DNA of 64,000 nt from Azospirillaceae bacterium (lineage in GTDB: Bacteria; Pseudomonadota; Alphaproteobacteria; Azospirillales; Azospirillaceae), in assembly GCA_031291675.1 (NCBI GenBank), contig JARLIO010000052.1, positions 1 to 64,000 on the forward strand. Direction: 5' to 3'. Of the stretch, positions 18,447 through 27,576 are shown one piece after another. Under the pieces are notes generated by a model that saw only the letters and a program-made list of their open reading frames with translations, did not search any database and was not told the origin of the DNA. The position numbers and the translations under genes were made by a program. Every line of letters starts with the position of its first letter. Positions within the stretch are counted from its first letter, which is position 1.

Positions 18447-19826
18447 ATGATCAGGACACTTCGTGCGTTCACGCCGGCACTCTACCTCTTGTTGGCCCTA
18501 CCGGTCCTGATGCCCACCTTTGCCGCTGCGCAAACCGCGCCGACGGCCGCCGGGCAAAAGTCCGACAACACGGCGACGTACGACCAGCTCAACCTGTTCG
18601 GCACCGTGTTCGAACAGATCCGCGATCACTATGTCGACCCGATCAATGATGAGCAAATCATCGAATCGGCGATCAACGGCATGCTGAGTGCGTTGGATCC
18701 CCATTCCAGCTATCTCAACAACAAGAACTTCCAGGATATGGAAGTTGAAACCCGCGGCGAATTTGGCGGCCTGGGTCTGGAAGTCAGCATGGAAGCCGGC
18801 CGGGTGAAGGTTGTGTCGCCGATCGACGGCACCCCCGCCGATCGCGCCGGCCTCAAGCCCGGCGACGTCATCGTCCAGCTCAACGGCGAGGCTTTGGCGA
18901 ATATGGGCCTCGACGCTGCGGTTGAAAAAATGCGCGGCCCCATCGGCTCGGCGATCACTCTGACGATCCGGCGCAATGGAATTGCCGATCCCTTTGATGT
19001 CACCCTGAATCGCGCGGTCATCAAGATCCAATCGGTGCGCTACCGCGTCGAACAATCCGTTGGCTACATCCGGATCACGACCTTCACCGAGCAGACGCAA
19101 AGCGGTCTCGACAAGGCGTTGGCGGAAATCAAGAAAGAGGCCGGTGCCAAGCTGCGCGGCTATATCCTCGACCTGCGCAACAATCCCGGTGGCCTGCTGG
19201 ACCAGGCGGTGTCGGTTGCCAATACTTTCATCGAACACGGCGAAATCGTCTCGACCCGCGCCCGCAACCCGGCCGATAGTCAGCGCTTTAACGCCACAAC
19301 GGTCCCGAAAGCCGAGAAACTGCCCCTCGTGGTGCTGATCAATGGCGGTTCAGCCTCCGCGTCCGAGATCGTCGCCGGTGCGCTGCAGGATCACCACCGC
19401 GCCGTCATCATGGGGACCCAGAGTTTCGGCAAAGGCTCGGTCCAGAGCATCATCCCGCTGACCGGCCATGGTGCGATGCGCTTGACCATCGCGCGTTATT
19501 ACACGCCGTCCGGCCGTTCGATCCAGCAACTCGGCATCACCCCGGACATTGAGGTGCGCCCGGCGCAGATCGAGGATCTGGCCCCGGCGGCCGACGAGCG
19601 TGAGGCGGACCTGAAAGGCGCCCTGCGCAACGACACGGTCACCCCGACCGCCCCCGCTCACCCGGCTGCCGGCCCGGTCGCGCCGGCGGCGGCGGGCAAA
19701 ACACCACCGCAGAGCGCCAATCCCCCGACACCGGCCGCGACCCCGTCCGTCACCGACGACCCGTTGGCCCGGGCGATTGATCTCATCCGTGGCGTCGCGC
19801 TGTTCAACGGCCAGACGCTCAACTGA
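18447..19826 (+). CDS. ctpA: Carboxy-terminal processing protease (S41)
   Basis: A 459-residue periplasmic protease. The signal peptide ends near FAAAQTA. A PDZ domain (about 100-180; GGLGLEVSMEAGRVKVVSPIDGTPADRAGLKPGD in part) precedes the S41 core with LDLRNNPGG, the catalytic serine in GSASASEIVAGALQD and the lysine in GTQSFGKGSVQ. The last 70 residues are a proline/alanine-rich linker and a short helix. In related bacteria CtpA degrades or trims envelope proteins, including cell-wall hydrolases, which fits its position next to envC. It starts seven bases after envC. Confidence 0.95.
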   Translation: MIRTLRAFTPALYLLLALPVLMPTFAAAQTAPTAAGQKSDNTATYDQLNLFGTVFEQIRDHYVDPINDEQIIESAINGMLSALDPHSSYLNNKNFQDMEVETRGEFGGLGLEVSMEAGRVKVVSPIDGTPADRAGLKPGDVIVQLNGEALANMGLDAAVEKMRGPIGSAITLTIRRNGIADPFDVTLNRAVIKIQSVRYRVEQSVGYIRITTFTEQTQSGLDKALAEIKKEAGAKLRGYILDLRNNPGGLLDQAVSVANTFIEHGEIVSTRARNPADSQRFNATTVPKAEKLPLVVLINGGSASASEIVAGALQDHHRAVIMGTQSFGKGSVQSIIPLTGHGAMRLTIARYYTPSGRSIQQLGITPDIEVRPAQIEDLAPAADEREADLKGALRNDTVTPTAPAHPAAGPVAPAAAGKTPPQSANPPTPAATPSVTDDPLARAIDLIRGVALFNGQTLN

Positions 19827-19868
19827 CGACGGCGAACGGCCAACCGGCGCTGAGCAGACAGGCAAGCC

Positions 19869-21014
19869 ATGGCGAGACTGAAGTTCCGTATCCCCTGGCC
19901 GCCGCTGCGGCTGCGCCTGCCCTGGCCGCGGCGCCGCGCGACCCGTGACGAATCCCGCTGGGGCCGTATCGCCGACGACACCCCCCCCACCCGGCGCCGT
20001 CGGCTGCTCCTCGTCGCTGCCGGTGCGACCGCGGTTCTGATCCTGGGCGCCACGGCGTGGGGGGTGTTGAAACACCATCCGAGCGCCTCGAAACAACCGC
20101 CCGCCTTTGACCCGAGCAACGGCATCATCATTCCCGTTCCGCCCCGCCCCGTCCCGGCCGAGAGTGATACCGGCAATACCGAGATCCCGCTCTACAACCA
20201 GCCCCTGGTTCTGGAGCCGGCGCCGGTCGACGGCCTGACCAGCAACTCGGCTCAGGGTCTTCTCCCCAAAATTGGCGACGACGGCCGCAAACCGTTGTCG
20301 GTCTATTCACGTCCCTTCGCGGTTACCGACAAGCATCCCCGAATTTCCATCATCGTCGGCGAAGTCGGTTTGTCCAACGCGGTCACCCAGGGCGCCATCG
20401 ATGTTCTGCCCGGCGAAATTACGCTGGCCTTCACGCCCTACACCGATCGTCTGCAAGGCTGGATCGATAACGCGCGCAGTCACGGCCATGAAGTGCTGCT
20501 GACCCTGCCGATGGAACCCACGACCTATCCCCACGACGATCCCGGCCCCAACACGTTGCTGACCTCGCTGCCGCCGGAGCGTAACCAGGAGCGGCTGGCC
20601 TGGACGCTGAGCCGCGCCACCGGTTATGTCGGGTTGCTGGGGTTGACCGGATCGCGTTTCGCCGCCGACGCGGAAAGCCTGCGGCCCATTCTCCAGAGTA
20701 TCAAGCAGTCGGGCCTGCTGTATGTCGAGGCGGCCACCGGCCCCGGCAGCGTCGCGGTCTCGCTGGCGACGACAATCAAGCTGCCCCGTGCGATCAGTGA
20801 CATGCTGATCGGTGAAAGCCCGGCCGCACCGGCGATCAACCGGCAACTGGCGGTTCTCGAAGAAATTGCCCGTTCCGAGGGAACCGCGGTCGCCGTGGCG
20901 ATCCCCTATCCGGTGACGTTTCAGTGTCTGGCCGAGTGGCTGCCCTCACTGCGCGCCAAAGGTATCGCGCTCGCCCCGGTCAGCGCGGTGACCGCCCGAC
21001 AGCCAGACCGTTGA
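19869..21014 (+). CDS. Divergent polysaccharide deacetylase-family protein (COG2861/YibQ-like)
   Basis: A 381-residue protein with a cytosolic basic N-terminus (residues 1-52), one membrane segment (about 53-70), a proline-rich linker, and a periplasmic domain. That domain shows the family landmarks ITLAFTPYTDRLQ, GHEVLLTLPMEP, DDPGPNTLL and GSRFAAD. The paired aspartates (IDDLG) of classical members are replaced by IIVGEVGLS, and NHMGS by GLTGS, so canonical metal binding is unlikely. As far as I recall, alphaproteobacterial members often share this change, so it may be a non-catalytic envelope factor. Location after envC-ctpA supports a cell-envelope role. Confidence 0.82.
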   Translation: MARLKFRIPWPPLRLRLPWPRRRATRDESRWGRIADDTPPTRRRRLLLVAAGATAVLILGATAWGVLKHHPSASKQPPAFDPSNGIIIPVPPRPVPAESDTGNTEIPLYNQPLVLEPAPVDGLTSNSAQGLLPKIGDDGRKPLSVYSRPFAVTDKHPRISIIVGEVGLSNAVTQGAIDVLPGEITLAFTPYTDRLQGWIDNARSHGHEVLLTLPMEPTTYPHDDPGPNTLLTSLPPERNQERLAWTLSRATGYVGLLGLTGSRFAADAESLRPILQSIKQSGLLYVEAATGPGSVAVSLATTIKLPRAISDMLIGESPAAPAINRQLAVLEEIARSEGTAVAVAIPYPVTFQCLAEWLPSLRAKGIALAPVSAVTARQPDR

Positions 21015-21144
21015 CCGCCCGCTCGATACCTTTGTTGTGCATCTCTGTTTTGTCACGTTCCCTTGGCCCAACCGAAACCCGCCTGGTCGGGCAACGCGCT
21101 GGCGCCAGCCGCCTCATCCCCTCCGCGTCCTCAAGGCCCGCATC

Positions 21145-21636
21145 ATGCTCGACCCCAACGACCTGCCCTACCGCCGCAATGTCGGCGTCATGCTCTACAA
21201 TCCCGATGGCTTGGTGCTGGTCGCCCGCCGCATCGATACGCCGACAGCCTGGCAGATGCCTCAGGGCGGCATCGATGGCGACGAGGACCCGGTGGCCGCC
21301 GGGCTGCGCGAACTCGGCGAGGAAATCGGCACCCAAGCCGCCGAGATCGTCGCCGAGACCACCGACTGGCTGCACTATGACCTGCCGCCCGCGTTGCGCG
21401 GCCAGGTCTGGGGCGGCAAATATCGCGGCCAGACTCAGAAATGGTTGTTGGCGCGATTTACCGGCAGCGACACCGACATCGACCTGGCCGGTCCCCACCC
21501 CGAATTCGACGCTTGGCGCTGGGTGCCGCCCGAAGACACCGTGGCCTTGATCGTCGATTTCAAACAACCGATCTATCGCCGGGTCATCACCCAATTTGCC
21601 CCGTTGATTCCGCGACGCCGCCCCGCGGCCCCCTGA
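21145..21636 (+). CDS. rppH: RNA 5'-pyrophosphohydrolase (Nudix)
   Basis: 163 residues from ATG 21145 (MLDPNDLPYRRNVGVMLYN); the frame is open to 21037, but the extra residues are not family-like. The Nudix box is complete: GGIDGDEDPVAAGLRELGEE, then IGT. WQMPQGGID and QKWLLARFTG are typical of RppH. The enzyme removes pyrophosphate from the 5' end of transcripts to start RNA decay, and can also cleave dinucleoside polyphosphates. It closes the gpmI-envC-ctpA-YibQ-rppH group. Confidence 0.95.
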   Translation: MLDPNDLPYRRNVGVMLYNPDGLVLVARRIDTPTAWQMPQGGIDGDEDPVAAGLRELGEEIGTQAAEIVAETTDWLHYDLPPALRGQVWGGKYRGQTQKWLLARFTGSDTDIDLAGPHPEFDAWRWVPPEDTVALIVDFKQPIYRRVITQFAPLIPRRRPAAP

Positions 21637-21658
21637 AGCGGCCGTCGCACCGGCGCCG

Positions 21659-22480
21659 TCAGGCGGCGGCTTGCGCCAGCCGCTTGACCCGCCGGTCCAG
21701 CATCCACCAAGCGATGCGGCTGGCGCCCTTGAAGATCCAGCTCTGCCCGTTGAACCCGCAAGCCTTGAAGATCATCGCGACGCCACGCTCGACATGGCGG
21801 CGCTGATAGAAGCTATAGGCACGACGACTGTAGGCGCGAATCGCCGTGCCCTGATCGTAAGGCTGGTGGGCGCTGTTGGCCGCCCAGAACGCATAGGCCA
21901 ACTCGTCGTCCTCGGTCTCGGCGATTCGGCCCAACGCGATCCGCAAACGCGAGAATCGCCCCAGCCGATCCTGGGCCAAATAGCGTTTGAGATGATCATA
22001 GAACAGCTTGTAGTGCCGATGCTCATCGGCGGCGATATGCTGACAGATCCGCTTCAACACCGGGCAAGCCGCGCGATCGGCGATCGCCGTGTAGTAGGAG
22101 CTGGTTCCGGTTTCGACCATGCACCGCGCCACCAGCTCGCCGCACCGCGACCCGCGAAGCGATTGCGTCGCGTTGATATTGACCCGGTAATGCTGGCGAA
22201 ACAGCGCAAAGGCCTCTTCGAGACGGAAGGCCGGATCGACGATACCGGCCCACTTGCCCAGCGCCGCACCGTGCTGCACCTCTTCCTTGACCCAGGTCTG
22301 AACCGCGTCAATGAAGATGGCATCGCCGGCAAACACATTCTCCAGATAGGCACCGTAGTCGCCCGCGTTATATTCCACCAACGCAGCGGCCTTGATGATT
22401 TGCAACGTGTCAAGATCGACGAGATGGGGATCGATCTGGTCCCAGGGGAGATCGTCAAGTGACCAATGTTTGTAAGCCAT
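21659..22480 (-). CDS. Ferritin-like di-iron protein
   Basis: A 273-residue soluble protein. The motifs VKEEVQHG (about residues 64-71), VETGTSSYY (about 121-129) and AADEHRHYKLF (about 149-159) give the paired ExxH ligands expected of a four-helix di-iron bundle, close to the acyl-ACP desaturase and ferritin-like groups. The basic C-terminal region (GFNGQSWIFKGASRIAWWMLDRRVKRL) may contact a membrane or partner. The substrate is not evident. It is convergent with rppH and lies downstream of the TMAO-reductase operon on the same strand, 240 bases after torA, so it may be a separate unit. AAAGG precedes the start. Confidence 0.7.
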   Translation of the reverse strand: MAYKHWSLDDLPWDQIDPHLVDLDTLQIIKAAALVEYNAGDYGAYLENVFAGDAIFIDAVQTWVKEEVQHGAALGKWAGIVDPAFRLEEAFALFRQHYRVNINATQSLRGSRCGELVARCMVETGTSSYYTAIADRAACPVLKRICQHIAADEHRHYKLFYDHLKRYLAQDRLGRFSRLRIALGRIAETEDDELAYAFWAANSAHQPYDQGTAIRAYSRRAYSFYQRRHVERGVAMIFKACGFNGQSWIFKGASRIAWWMLDRRVKRLAQAAA

Positions 22481-22636
22481 CGGGATACAAACCTTTTTTC
22501 ACGCGGTCCAAAGTGGTGAAGAATTGGTGCCGATCGGAGCCGCTTGCAACGGGGACCACCTGGATAATATTGACTTCTCCAGCGATCACCACCCCAAAAA
22601 AACATCCTTTGGTGACCTCCGGCGTCAGCGACGCGC

Positions 22637-22717
22637 CCGCCGCCCCCCGAAAGCGCCCCCACGCCCCCGAAATGGCGGCCGGGAACCTCGCCCCCCGATG
22701 CCCCCAGCCCCCCGAAT
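22637..22717 (-). other. G-run tract (possible G-quadruplex) just after torA
   Basis: On the minus (coding) strand, the first 80 bases after the torA stop contain at least six runs of five or six Gs, each preceded by C or T (pattern TCGGGGGGC, TGGGGGC), with short spacers. This could fold into a G-quadruplex in the mRNA, or pause polymerase, between torA and the ferritin-like gene. Confidence 0.5.
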
Positions 22718-22722
22718 GCTCC

Positions 22723-25236
22723 CTACCCCGCCTTTGCCGCCTGCGCGGGCTCCTTGAAGACTGCCACCGCGGGAACCGGCCCTTGATAAGGCTCGACCTC
22801 GACCATTGCGGTTTGCGCGCTGGTGGCCTGGGCCAGTTTGGATGTCGCCTCGCTCACGGTAAGCACGTTGACATCGCCATAACGGCAGAGCGTACCGGGT
22901 TGGCGCGGATCGACCGGGTCGTACCAACCGCCCTCGCTGATCCGGATCACGCCCGGGCGAACCTCGTCGGTGAGCTTGATCCCGACCAGGATCTGTCCAC
23001 GGTCGTTAAACGCCCGCGCCACGTCGCCGTCCTTCAGTCCTCGTGAGGCCGCATCCTTCGGGTTCATCCAGCACGGCTCGCGACCCGCGATCGCGTATTT
23101 CTCGCGCAGCGTGGTCCCGCAGAGCTGAGAGTGCAGACGATAGATCGGATGGTTCGACGTGATGTGCAGCGGATATTTCGTTGTCGGCCCGTCCAGGCGC
23201 TCCACCGGCTCCATCCAGGTCGGATGGGGCGGACAATCGTCATACTCCATTTTCGCGATGTTGTTCGAGAAGATCTCGATCTTCCCCGATGGCGTCCCCA
23301 GCGCGTTCAGCAGCGGATCGGCGCGAAAATCCGCGTACTGGACGTAGTCCTTCTGCGCGTCTTTCAGGGGAAAGGTCAGCGGTTCGTCGTGCTCCCAGAA
23401 CACGTCGAATACCGGCATCTCCATGCCCTTGGCCCGGGCCTCCAGCCGCGCGGACTCGTAGAAATTCCGGATCCAGTCCATCTCCGTCAGGCCTTCGGTG
23501 TATTCATAGCCCTTGCCCAGGCGCGCCGCGAGGTCGGCGAAGATATCGTAGTCGCTGCGTGCCTCGTACATCGGCTCGACCAGCTTTTTCATGGGAACAA
23601 TGGCGCGAAGCGCATAGTCCCCGACCTGCTCGATATCGTTGCGCTCGTAGGAGGTGGTGACCGGCAACACGATGTCCGCGAAACGCGCCGAGGGCGTCCA
23701 CTGGAAATCGTGGACGATGAACGTCTCGATCCGCTGCCAGGCTTCGACCATCTCGTTGCGGTTCTGGTGATGCACGAAGGGGTTACCCCCGGCCCAGTAG
23801 GCCAGCTTGATGTCCGGATAGGTGACTTTTGCGCCGTTGAACGCGATCGTCTTGCCCGGATTGAGCAACATGTCGACCACGCGGGAGACCGGGATCGCGG
23901 ATGCCGCGCCGCCGAGGCAGTAGGAGGTGGTGTTGCCGCGCGAACAACCCGGCGGCAGGTTCACCGGCGAACTCGCGGGGGTGTCGGTCATGCCCGGCAC
24001 GCTCGGTGAGGTGTGCGTCGGGGTGCCGGCATTGTAGTGATAGGCGAGACCGAAGCCGCCACCGGGCAGGCCGATCTGGCCCAGCATGGCCGAGAGCGTG
24101 ACGAACATCCACGGTGCCTGTTCGCCATGGTGCTGGCGCTGCGTCGACCAGCCCATCGCCATCATGGTGCGGTTTTGGGCGAAGCTGCGCGCCAGCTCCC
24201 GGAGCGTCGCCGCGTCGACGCCACAGATGGCCTGGGCCCATTCCGGCGTCTTGGGGATGCCATCGGTCTGGCCGAGCAGATAGGGCAGGAATTTCTCGAA
24301 GCCCGACGTGTATTTCGCCAGGAATTCCTTGTCGTGCAGATCTTCCACATAGAGCGTGTGGGCGATGCCGAGCATCATGGCAACATCGGTCTGCGGTCGC
24401 GGCGCAATCCATTCGCCGTTGAGATACTGGCAGGTCTCGGTCCGGACCGGGTCGACGCAGATGACGCGGACACCGGCCTTCTTGAGCTCCTCCAACCCTT
24501 CGAACACACCGTGATCGGGCACCATCCAGCCGATCTGGCAGGTGTTGATCGGGTTGCTGCCCCAGAACACCATGATCTTCGAATTTTTCGCGACATTCGA
24601 CCAGGTGGTGCATTGGTTGACGACACCAACCGAACCGACGACATAGGGCAGGATGACCGAGGCGGCGCCGTTCGAGTAGTTGCCGATGGAACTGGTGAAG
24701 CCGCCGCCCAGCTTGAGCAGGCGCCACAGCAGCACGCGGCAACTGTGAACCTTGCCCACGCTTTTCCATCCGTAGGAACCGCCATAAATCGCGCTGTGCC
24801 CGTGGATCTTGCGCACGCGCTCAAGTTCACCGGCGACGAGTTCGAGCGCCTTGTCCCAGCTCACCCGGACGAAATCACCGGTTCCGCGCCCGGCCGGATC
24901 GGCGCCCGGCCCCTGCTCGAGCCAGGCCCGCCGCACCATCGGGTATTTGATGCGCGTCGGTGAATAGATCGAGTTCATCATGCCTTGCAGCATGTCATTG
25001 GGATGCGGATCGCCTTCCCAGGGTGTCACCGTCTCGAGCCGCCCATCGGTGACCTGGCCGCGGAACACGCCCCAGTGACAGGCCGAGAGGATCGTCTGGC
25101 TCGTCGATGCGGCCCGCGCACCGCGGCTCAGCAGGGAGCCCCCCGAGGCCGCGAGAGCGGCCAGCAGCGCTGAATTCTTGAGAAAACCGCGGCGGCTGAC
25201 GCCGGCTGTTGCAGGACGGAAAAGAACATCAGACAT
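22723..25236 (-). CDS. torA: TMAO/DMSO-reductase family molybdoenzyme
   Basis: 837 residues from ATG 25236, which has AGGAG nine bases upstream; longer readings to 25308 are not needed. A twin-arginine signal (SRRGFLKNSALLAALAASGG) exports the folded enzyme to the periplasm. The catalytic subunit has no N-terminal iron-sulfur cysteines. GGSYGWKSVGKVHSC carries the serine that ligates molybdenum in the TorA/DorA/BisC group, and VFWGSNP, QCTTW and GGNPFVHHQNRNE are guanine-dinucleotide cofactor-binding segments. It would reduce N- or S-oxides as terminal acceptors. Upstream overlapping genes encode its chaperone and a c-type cytochrome. Whether TMAO, DMSO or biotin sulfoxide is preferred cannot be decided. 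Confidence 0.9.
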   Translation of the reverse strand: MSDVLFRPATAGVSRRGFLKNSALLAALAASGGSLLSRGARAASTSQTILSACHWGVFRGQVTDGRLETVTPWEGDPHPNDMLQGMMNSIYSPTRIKYPMVRRAWLEQGPGADPAGRGTGDFVRVSWDKALELVAGELERVRKIHGHSAIYGGSYGWKSVGKVHSCRVLLWRLLKLGGGFTSSIGNYSNGAASVILPYVVGSVGVVNQCTTWSNVAKNSKIMVFWGSNPINTCQIGWMVPDHGVFEGLEELKKAGVRVICVDPVRTETCQYLNGEWIAPRPQTDVAMMLGIAHTLYVEDLHDKEFLAKYTSGFEKFLPYLLGQTDGIPKTPEWAQAICGVDAATLRELARSFAQNRTMMAMGWSTQRQHHGEQAPWMFVTLSAMLGQIGLPGGGFGLAYHYNAGTPTHTSPSVPGMTDTPASSPVNLPPGCSRGNTTSYCLGGAASAIPVSRVVDMLLNPGKTIAFNGAKVTYPDIKLAYWAGGNPFVHHQNRNEMVEAWQRIETFIVHDFQWTPSARFADIVLPVTTSYERNDIEQVGDYALRAIVPMKKLVEPMYEARSDYDIFADLAARLGKGYEYTEGLTEMDWIRNFYESARLEARAKGMEMPVFDVFWEHDEPLTFPLKDAQKDYVQYADFRADPLLNALGTPSGKIEIFSNNIAKMEYDDCPPHPTWMEPVERLDGPTTKYPLHITSNHPIYRLHSQLCGTTLREKYAIAGREPCWMNPKDAASRGLKDGDVARAFNDRGQILVGIKLTDEVRPGVIRISEGGWYDPVDPRQPGTLCRYGDVNVLTVSEATSKLAQATSAQTAMVEVEPYQGPVPAVAVFKEPAQAAKAG

Positions 25237-25927
25237 CGGAGACTCCTGACAACAACTTCCGGTTTTCGTTCGGCCGATCTCCGCCCGATGAGGAGGCAAG
25301 GACGGCAACGAAAGCGTCGAGCAGCGTGAAGACGACAGCGTAGAAATCGGAAAGACCGGTGCGGCACACGGCCTGCGTCACCAGCGGAACCCAGCCCGAC
25401 AGGCGCCGGATCATCGGGGTGGTCAACGCGGCATGGCCCTGGCGGGTGGCCTCGGCCAGCGCGGCCAGCTCGATCGCCAGATGATCGGCGGGTTCGCGAC
25501 AGGTCCCACCCACCGAGACGTCAAGTGCCCGCAGCAGGGCGAGCATCTCTGTGAACGGCGCCTGGAACAGACGCCCGCCGGCTCCGGCATAGGCGCTCTC
25601 GCAGAGAGAAACGGCCTTTGGCCCGGACAGGCCGTCAAAGAGCAGGACGTAGCAATGGCCGAGCTGCCGTTCGATCTGCTCCGGCGCCTGGTCGCTCAGA
25701 AAGGGGATGATCGTCCGGGATGCCGCCGGCACCCCGAGCTCATCCGCCAGCCCGGCGACGAAAGCCAGCATCTCTTCGCTGCGATTGGCCCGCACCGCGG
25801 CGGCGTCCAGGGGACACAGCACGAGACGGCTGAACCAATCGGCGATCACCGCCTGGCCGAACGGATCGCCCGCGACCAGGATCCCCGCCGGGGGCCTCGG
25901 CCGCGGCGCCGACATCGTGACGGTCAT
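25229..25927 (-). CDS. torD: TorD-family molybdoenzyme chaperone
   Basis: 232 residues from ATG 25927, which overlaps the cytochrome stop as ATGA. Its end overlaps the torA start by eight bases. The C-terminal half shows the TorD/DmsD pattern, notably EPADHLAIELAALAEA and CYVLLFDGLSG followed by a helical bundle. TorD proteins bind the twin-arginine signal and help insert the molybdenum cofactor before export. Tight coupling with torA supports this. The first 90 residues are less typical, so the start could be internal. Confidence 0.8.
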   Translation of the reverse strand: MTVTMSAPRPRPPAGILVAGDPFGQAVIADWFSRLVLCPLDAAAVRANRSEEMLAFVAGLADELGVPAASRTIIPFLSDQAPEQIERQLGHCYVLLFDGLSGPKAVSLCESAYAGAGGRLFQAPFTEMLALLRALDVSVGGTCREPADHLAIELAALAEATRQGHAALTTPMIRRLSGWVPLVTQAVCRTGLSDFYAVVFTLLDAFVAVLASSSGGDRPNENRKLLSGVSDV

Positions 25928-27576
25928 GGCGCGGCCACGTCCTGAGCGTGGTTCTGCAGGTAGCCGAGCAGCAACCGGTACTGGTCGCCCGTCAGTGAGG
26001 TGTAGCGGCGCATCGCCCCCAGATTGCCAATCCACTGGTTGGCCAGAAAATGCTGCGGCTCCGGCAGGGAATGGCAGACGCTGCAGGTGCTGTTGAACAG
26101 GGTCGACGAGTAGCTCCACAGATTGGCAAGAGTAGTGTTGAGGCCGCTGTTATCGATCCAGAAGGTCAGGGTTACCGGCAACCAGGCGGGACCCGTGGCC
26201 GACGCCACTTTCTCACCCCGCTCGAGCCGGGCGATCGCGGCATCGTCGAGCACGGCGATCATCATCCGTTGGCCCTTCATGCCGAAGATCGCCGACGGGA
26301 CGCCATCAACCTGCCAACCCGCGAGCTGCACCTGCAGGAGATTGTCCTTGCGGCCGAGGATCTTCAACGAGGCCGTGGCCAGCACCTTGCCGGCCTCTCC
26401 GGTTTTCGCGCCGAGGCCCGTCGCGTCGAGATAGAACGGTTTGGTATTCACGACATAGGCCGTGTCCGCCTTGGCGATCGCCGCGGCATCCGCGGTCGGC
26501 AGGACAACGTCGTGGTGCTGCACCGGGACCATGACAATCTGCGGCGTGCGGTTCGGCTCGGGCTGACCCGGCGCCGGCCGGTCAACGCCGGGCACGGTTT
26601 TGAGATAGGCGGCCATGGCCCGCAGCTCGCTCGTCGGCAACTGGGACGTGTTCGCGACCACCTCGGCCATGTCACCGCCCGCCGCCTTGTTGAGCGGACC
26701 GATGCCGGTCTTGAGGTAATTCACGATGGAGTTCGCGGCCCAGAATTTAATGCCGGTGTCATCCTGGCTGATATTCGGGAAATTTCCGGTACCGTTGGGC
26801 GTGGGTCCGCCGCCAAAGCGCATCCCCACCTCGATCGCACCGGTAAAAGCCCGCGGCGAGTGGCACTCGGCGCAATGCCCTGCCGCTTCGACCAGATAGC
26901 GCCCGCGCGCCACAAGCTCGTCCGGCGTGCCCGGAGACGGGGCCGGCCGGGAGGCGACCGCCTGGTTTTCGATCGGCTGGCCGTCGAGGAAGGCCAGACG
27001 CCACAACCCGATGCCGCGACGCAGAGTGTAGGGAAACTTCAGGGCGTGAGGCGGCGCCTTGCCCGGAACCGGTTCCAGCGTTTTGATGAAAGCGAACAGG
27101 TCGCGCACATCGTTGGCGGTCAGGCGCTGATACGAGGTATAGGGAAAGGCCGGATAGAGGTTCTGCCCGTCCGGCATCACCCCGCCAGGGCCAACGCCTT
27201 CACGGACCGCCCGGGTGAATTCAGCCAGCGTCCAGGCGCCGATACCATCTTTCGGGTCGGGTGAGATGTTCGGCATCGAGAAGCGGCCAAATGCCGTGTC
27301 CAACGCCCGCCCCCCGCCCAGCTTCAGGCGATCCGTCTGATTGGGACTGGCATGGCAGGTGGCACAATCGGCGGCGGTGAAGATGAACTTGCCGTTCTCG
27401 AGATTTGCCGGGCCGGCATCGGCAACGTCGCGGGCCGGATGGGTCGCCGACCAGAGCCAGGGAGAGGTGAGAGCGAAGAAGCCAACGGCCCCGATCGCCG
27501 CCAGCGCGACGGCGCCGCTCAGCAGTTTTCTTCTCATCGACAAACGTATTTCGGTGTCTGGCATTTCACTCGTCAC
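25924..27576 (-). CDS. Triheme c-type cytochrome: diheme module fused to TorC C-terminal domain
   Basis: About 550 residues from GTG 27576, or 546 from ATG 27564. One N-terminal membrane anchor (about 15-40). Three haem sites: CATCH at 71-75, CAECH at 235-239 and CSVCH at 498-502. Residues about 55-330 resemble the class-I cytochrome domains of alcohol/gluconate dehydrogenase cytochrome subunits. Residues about 375-550 match the C-terminal domain of TorC/DorC (VQLAGWQVDGVP; CHSLPEPQHFLANQWIG; TSLTGDQYRLLLGYLQ). The NapC-like tetrahaem quinol-oxidising part of TorC is absent. The protein probably passes electrons to the periplasmic reductase encoded two genes downstream, but the donor must differ from canonical TorC. 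Confidence 0.85.
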   Translation of the reverse strand: MTSEMPDTEIRLSMRRKLLSGAVALAAIGAVGFFALTSPWLWSATHPARDVADAGPANLENGKFIFTAADCATCHASPNQTDRLKLGGGRALDTAFGRFSMPNISPDPKDGIGAWTLAEFTRAVREGVGPGGVMPDGQNLYPAFPYTSYQRLTANDVRDLFAFIKTLEPVPGKAPPHALKFPYTLRRGIGLWRLAFLDGQPIENQAVASRPAPSPGTPDELVARGRYLVEAAGHCAECHSPRAFTGAIEVGMRFGGGPTPNGTGNFPNISQDDTGIKFWAANSIVNYLKTGIGPLNKAAGGDMAEVVANTSQLPTSELRAMAAYLKTVPGVDRPAPGQPEPNRTPQIVMVPVQHHDVVLPTADAAAIAKADTAYVVNTKPFYLDATGLGAKTGEAGKVLATASLKILGRKDNLLQVQLAGWQVDGVPSAIFGMKGQRMMIAVLDDAAIARLERGEKVASATGPAWLPVTLTFWIDNSGLNTTLANLWSYSSTLFNSTCSVCHSLPEPQHFLANQWIGNLGAMRRYTSLTGDQYRLLLGYLQNHAQDVAAP

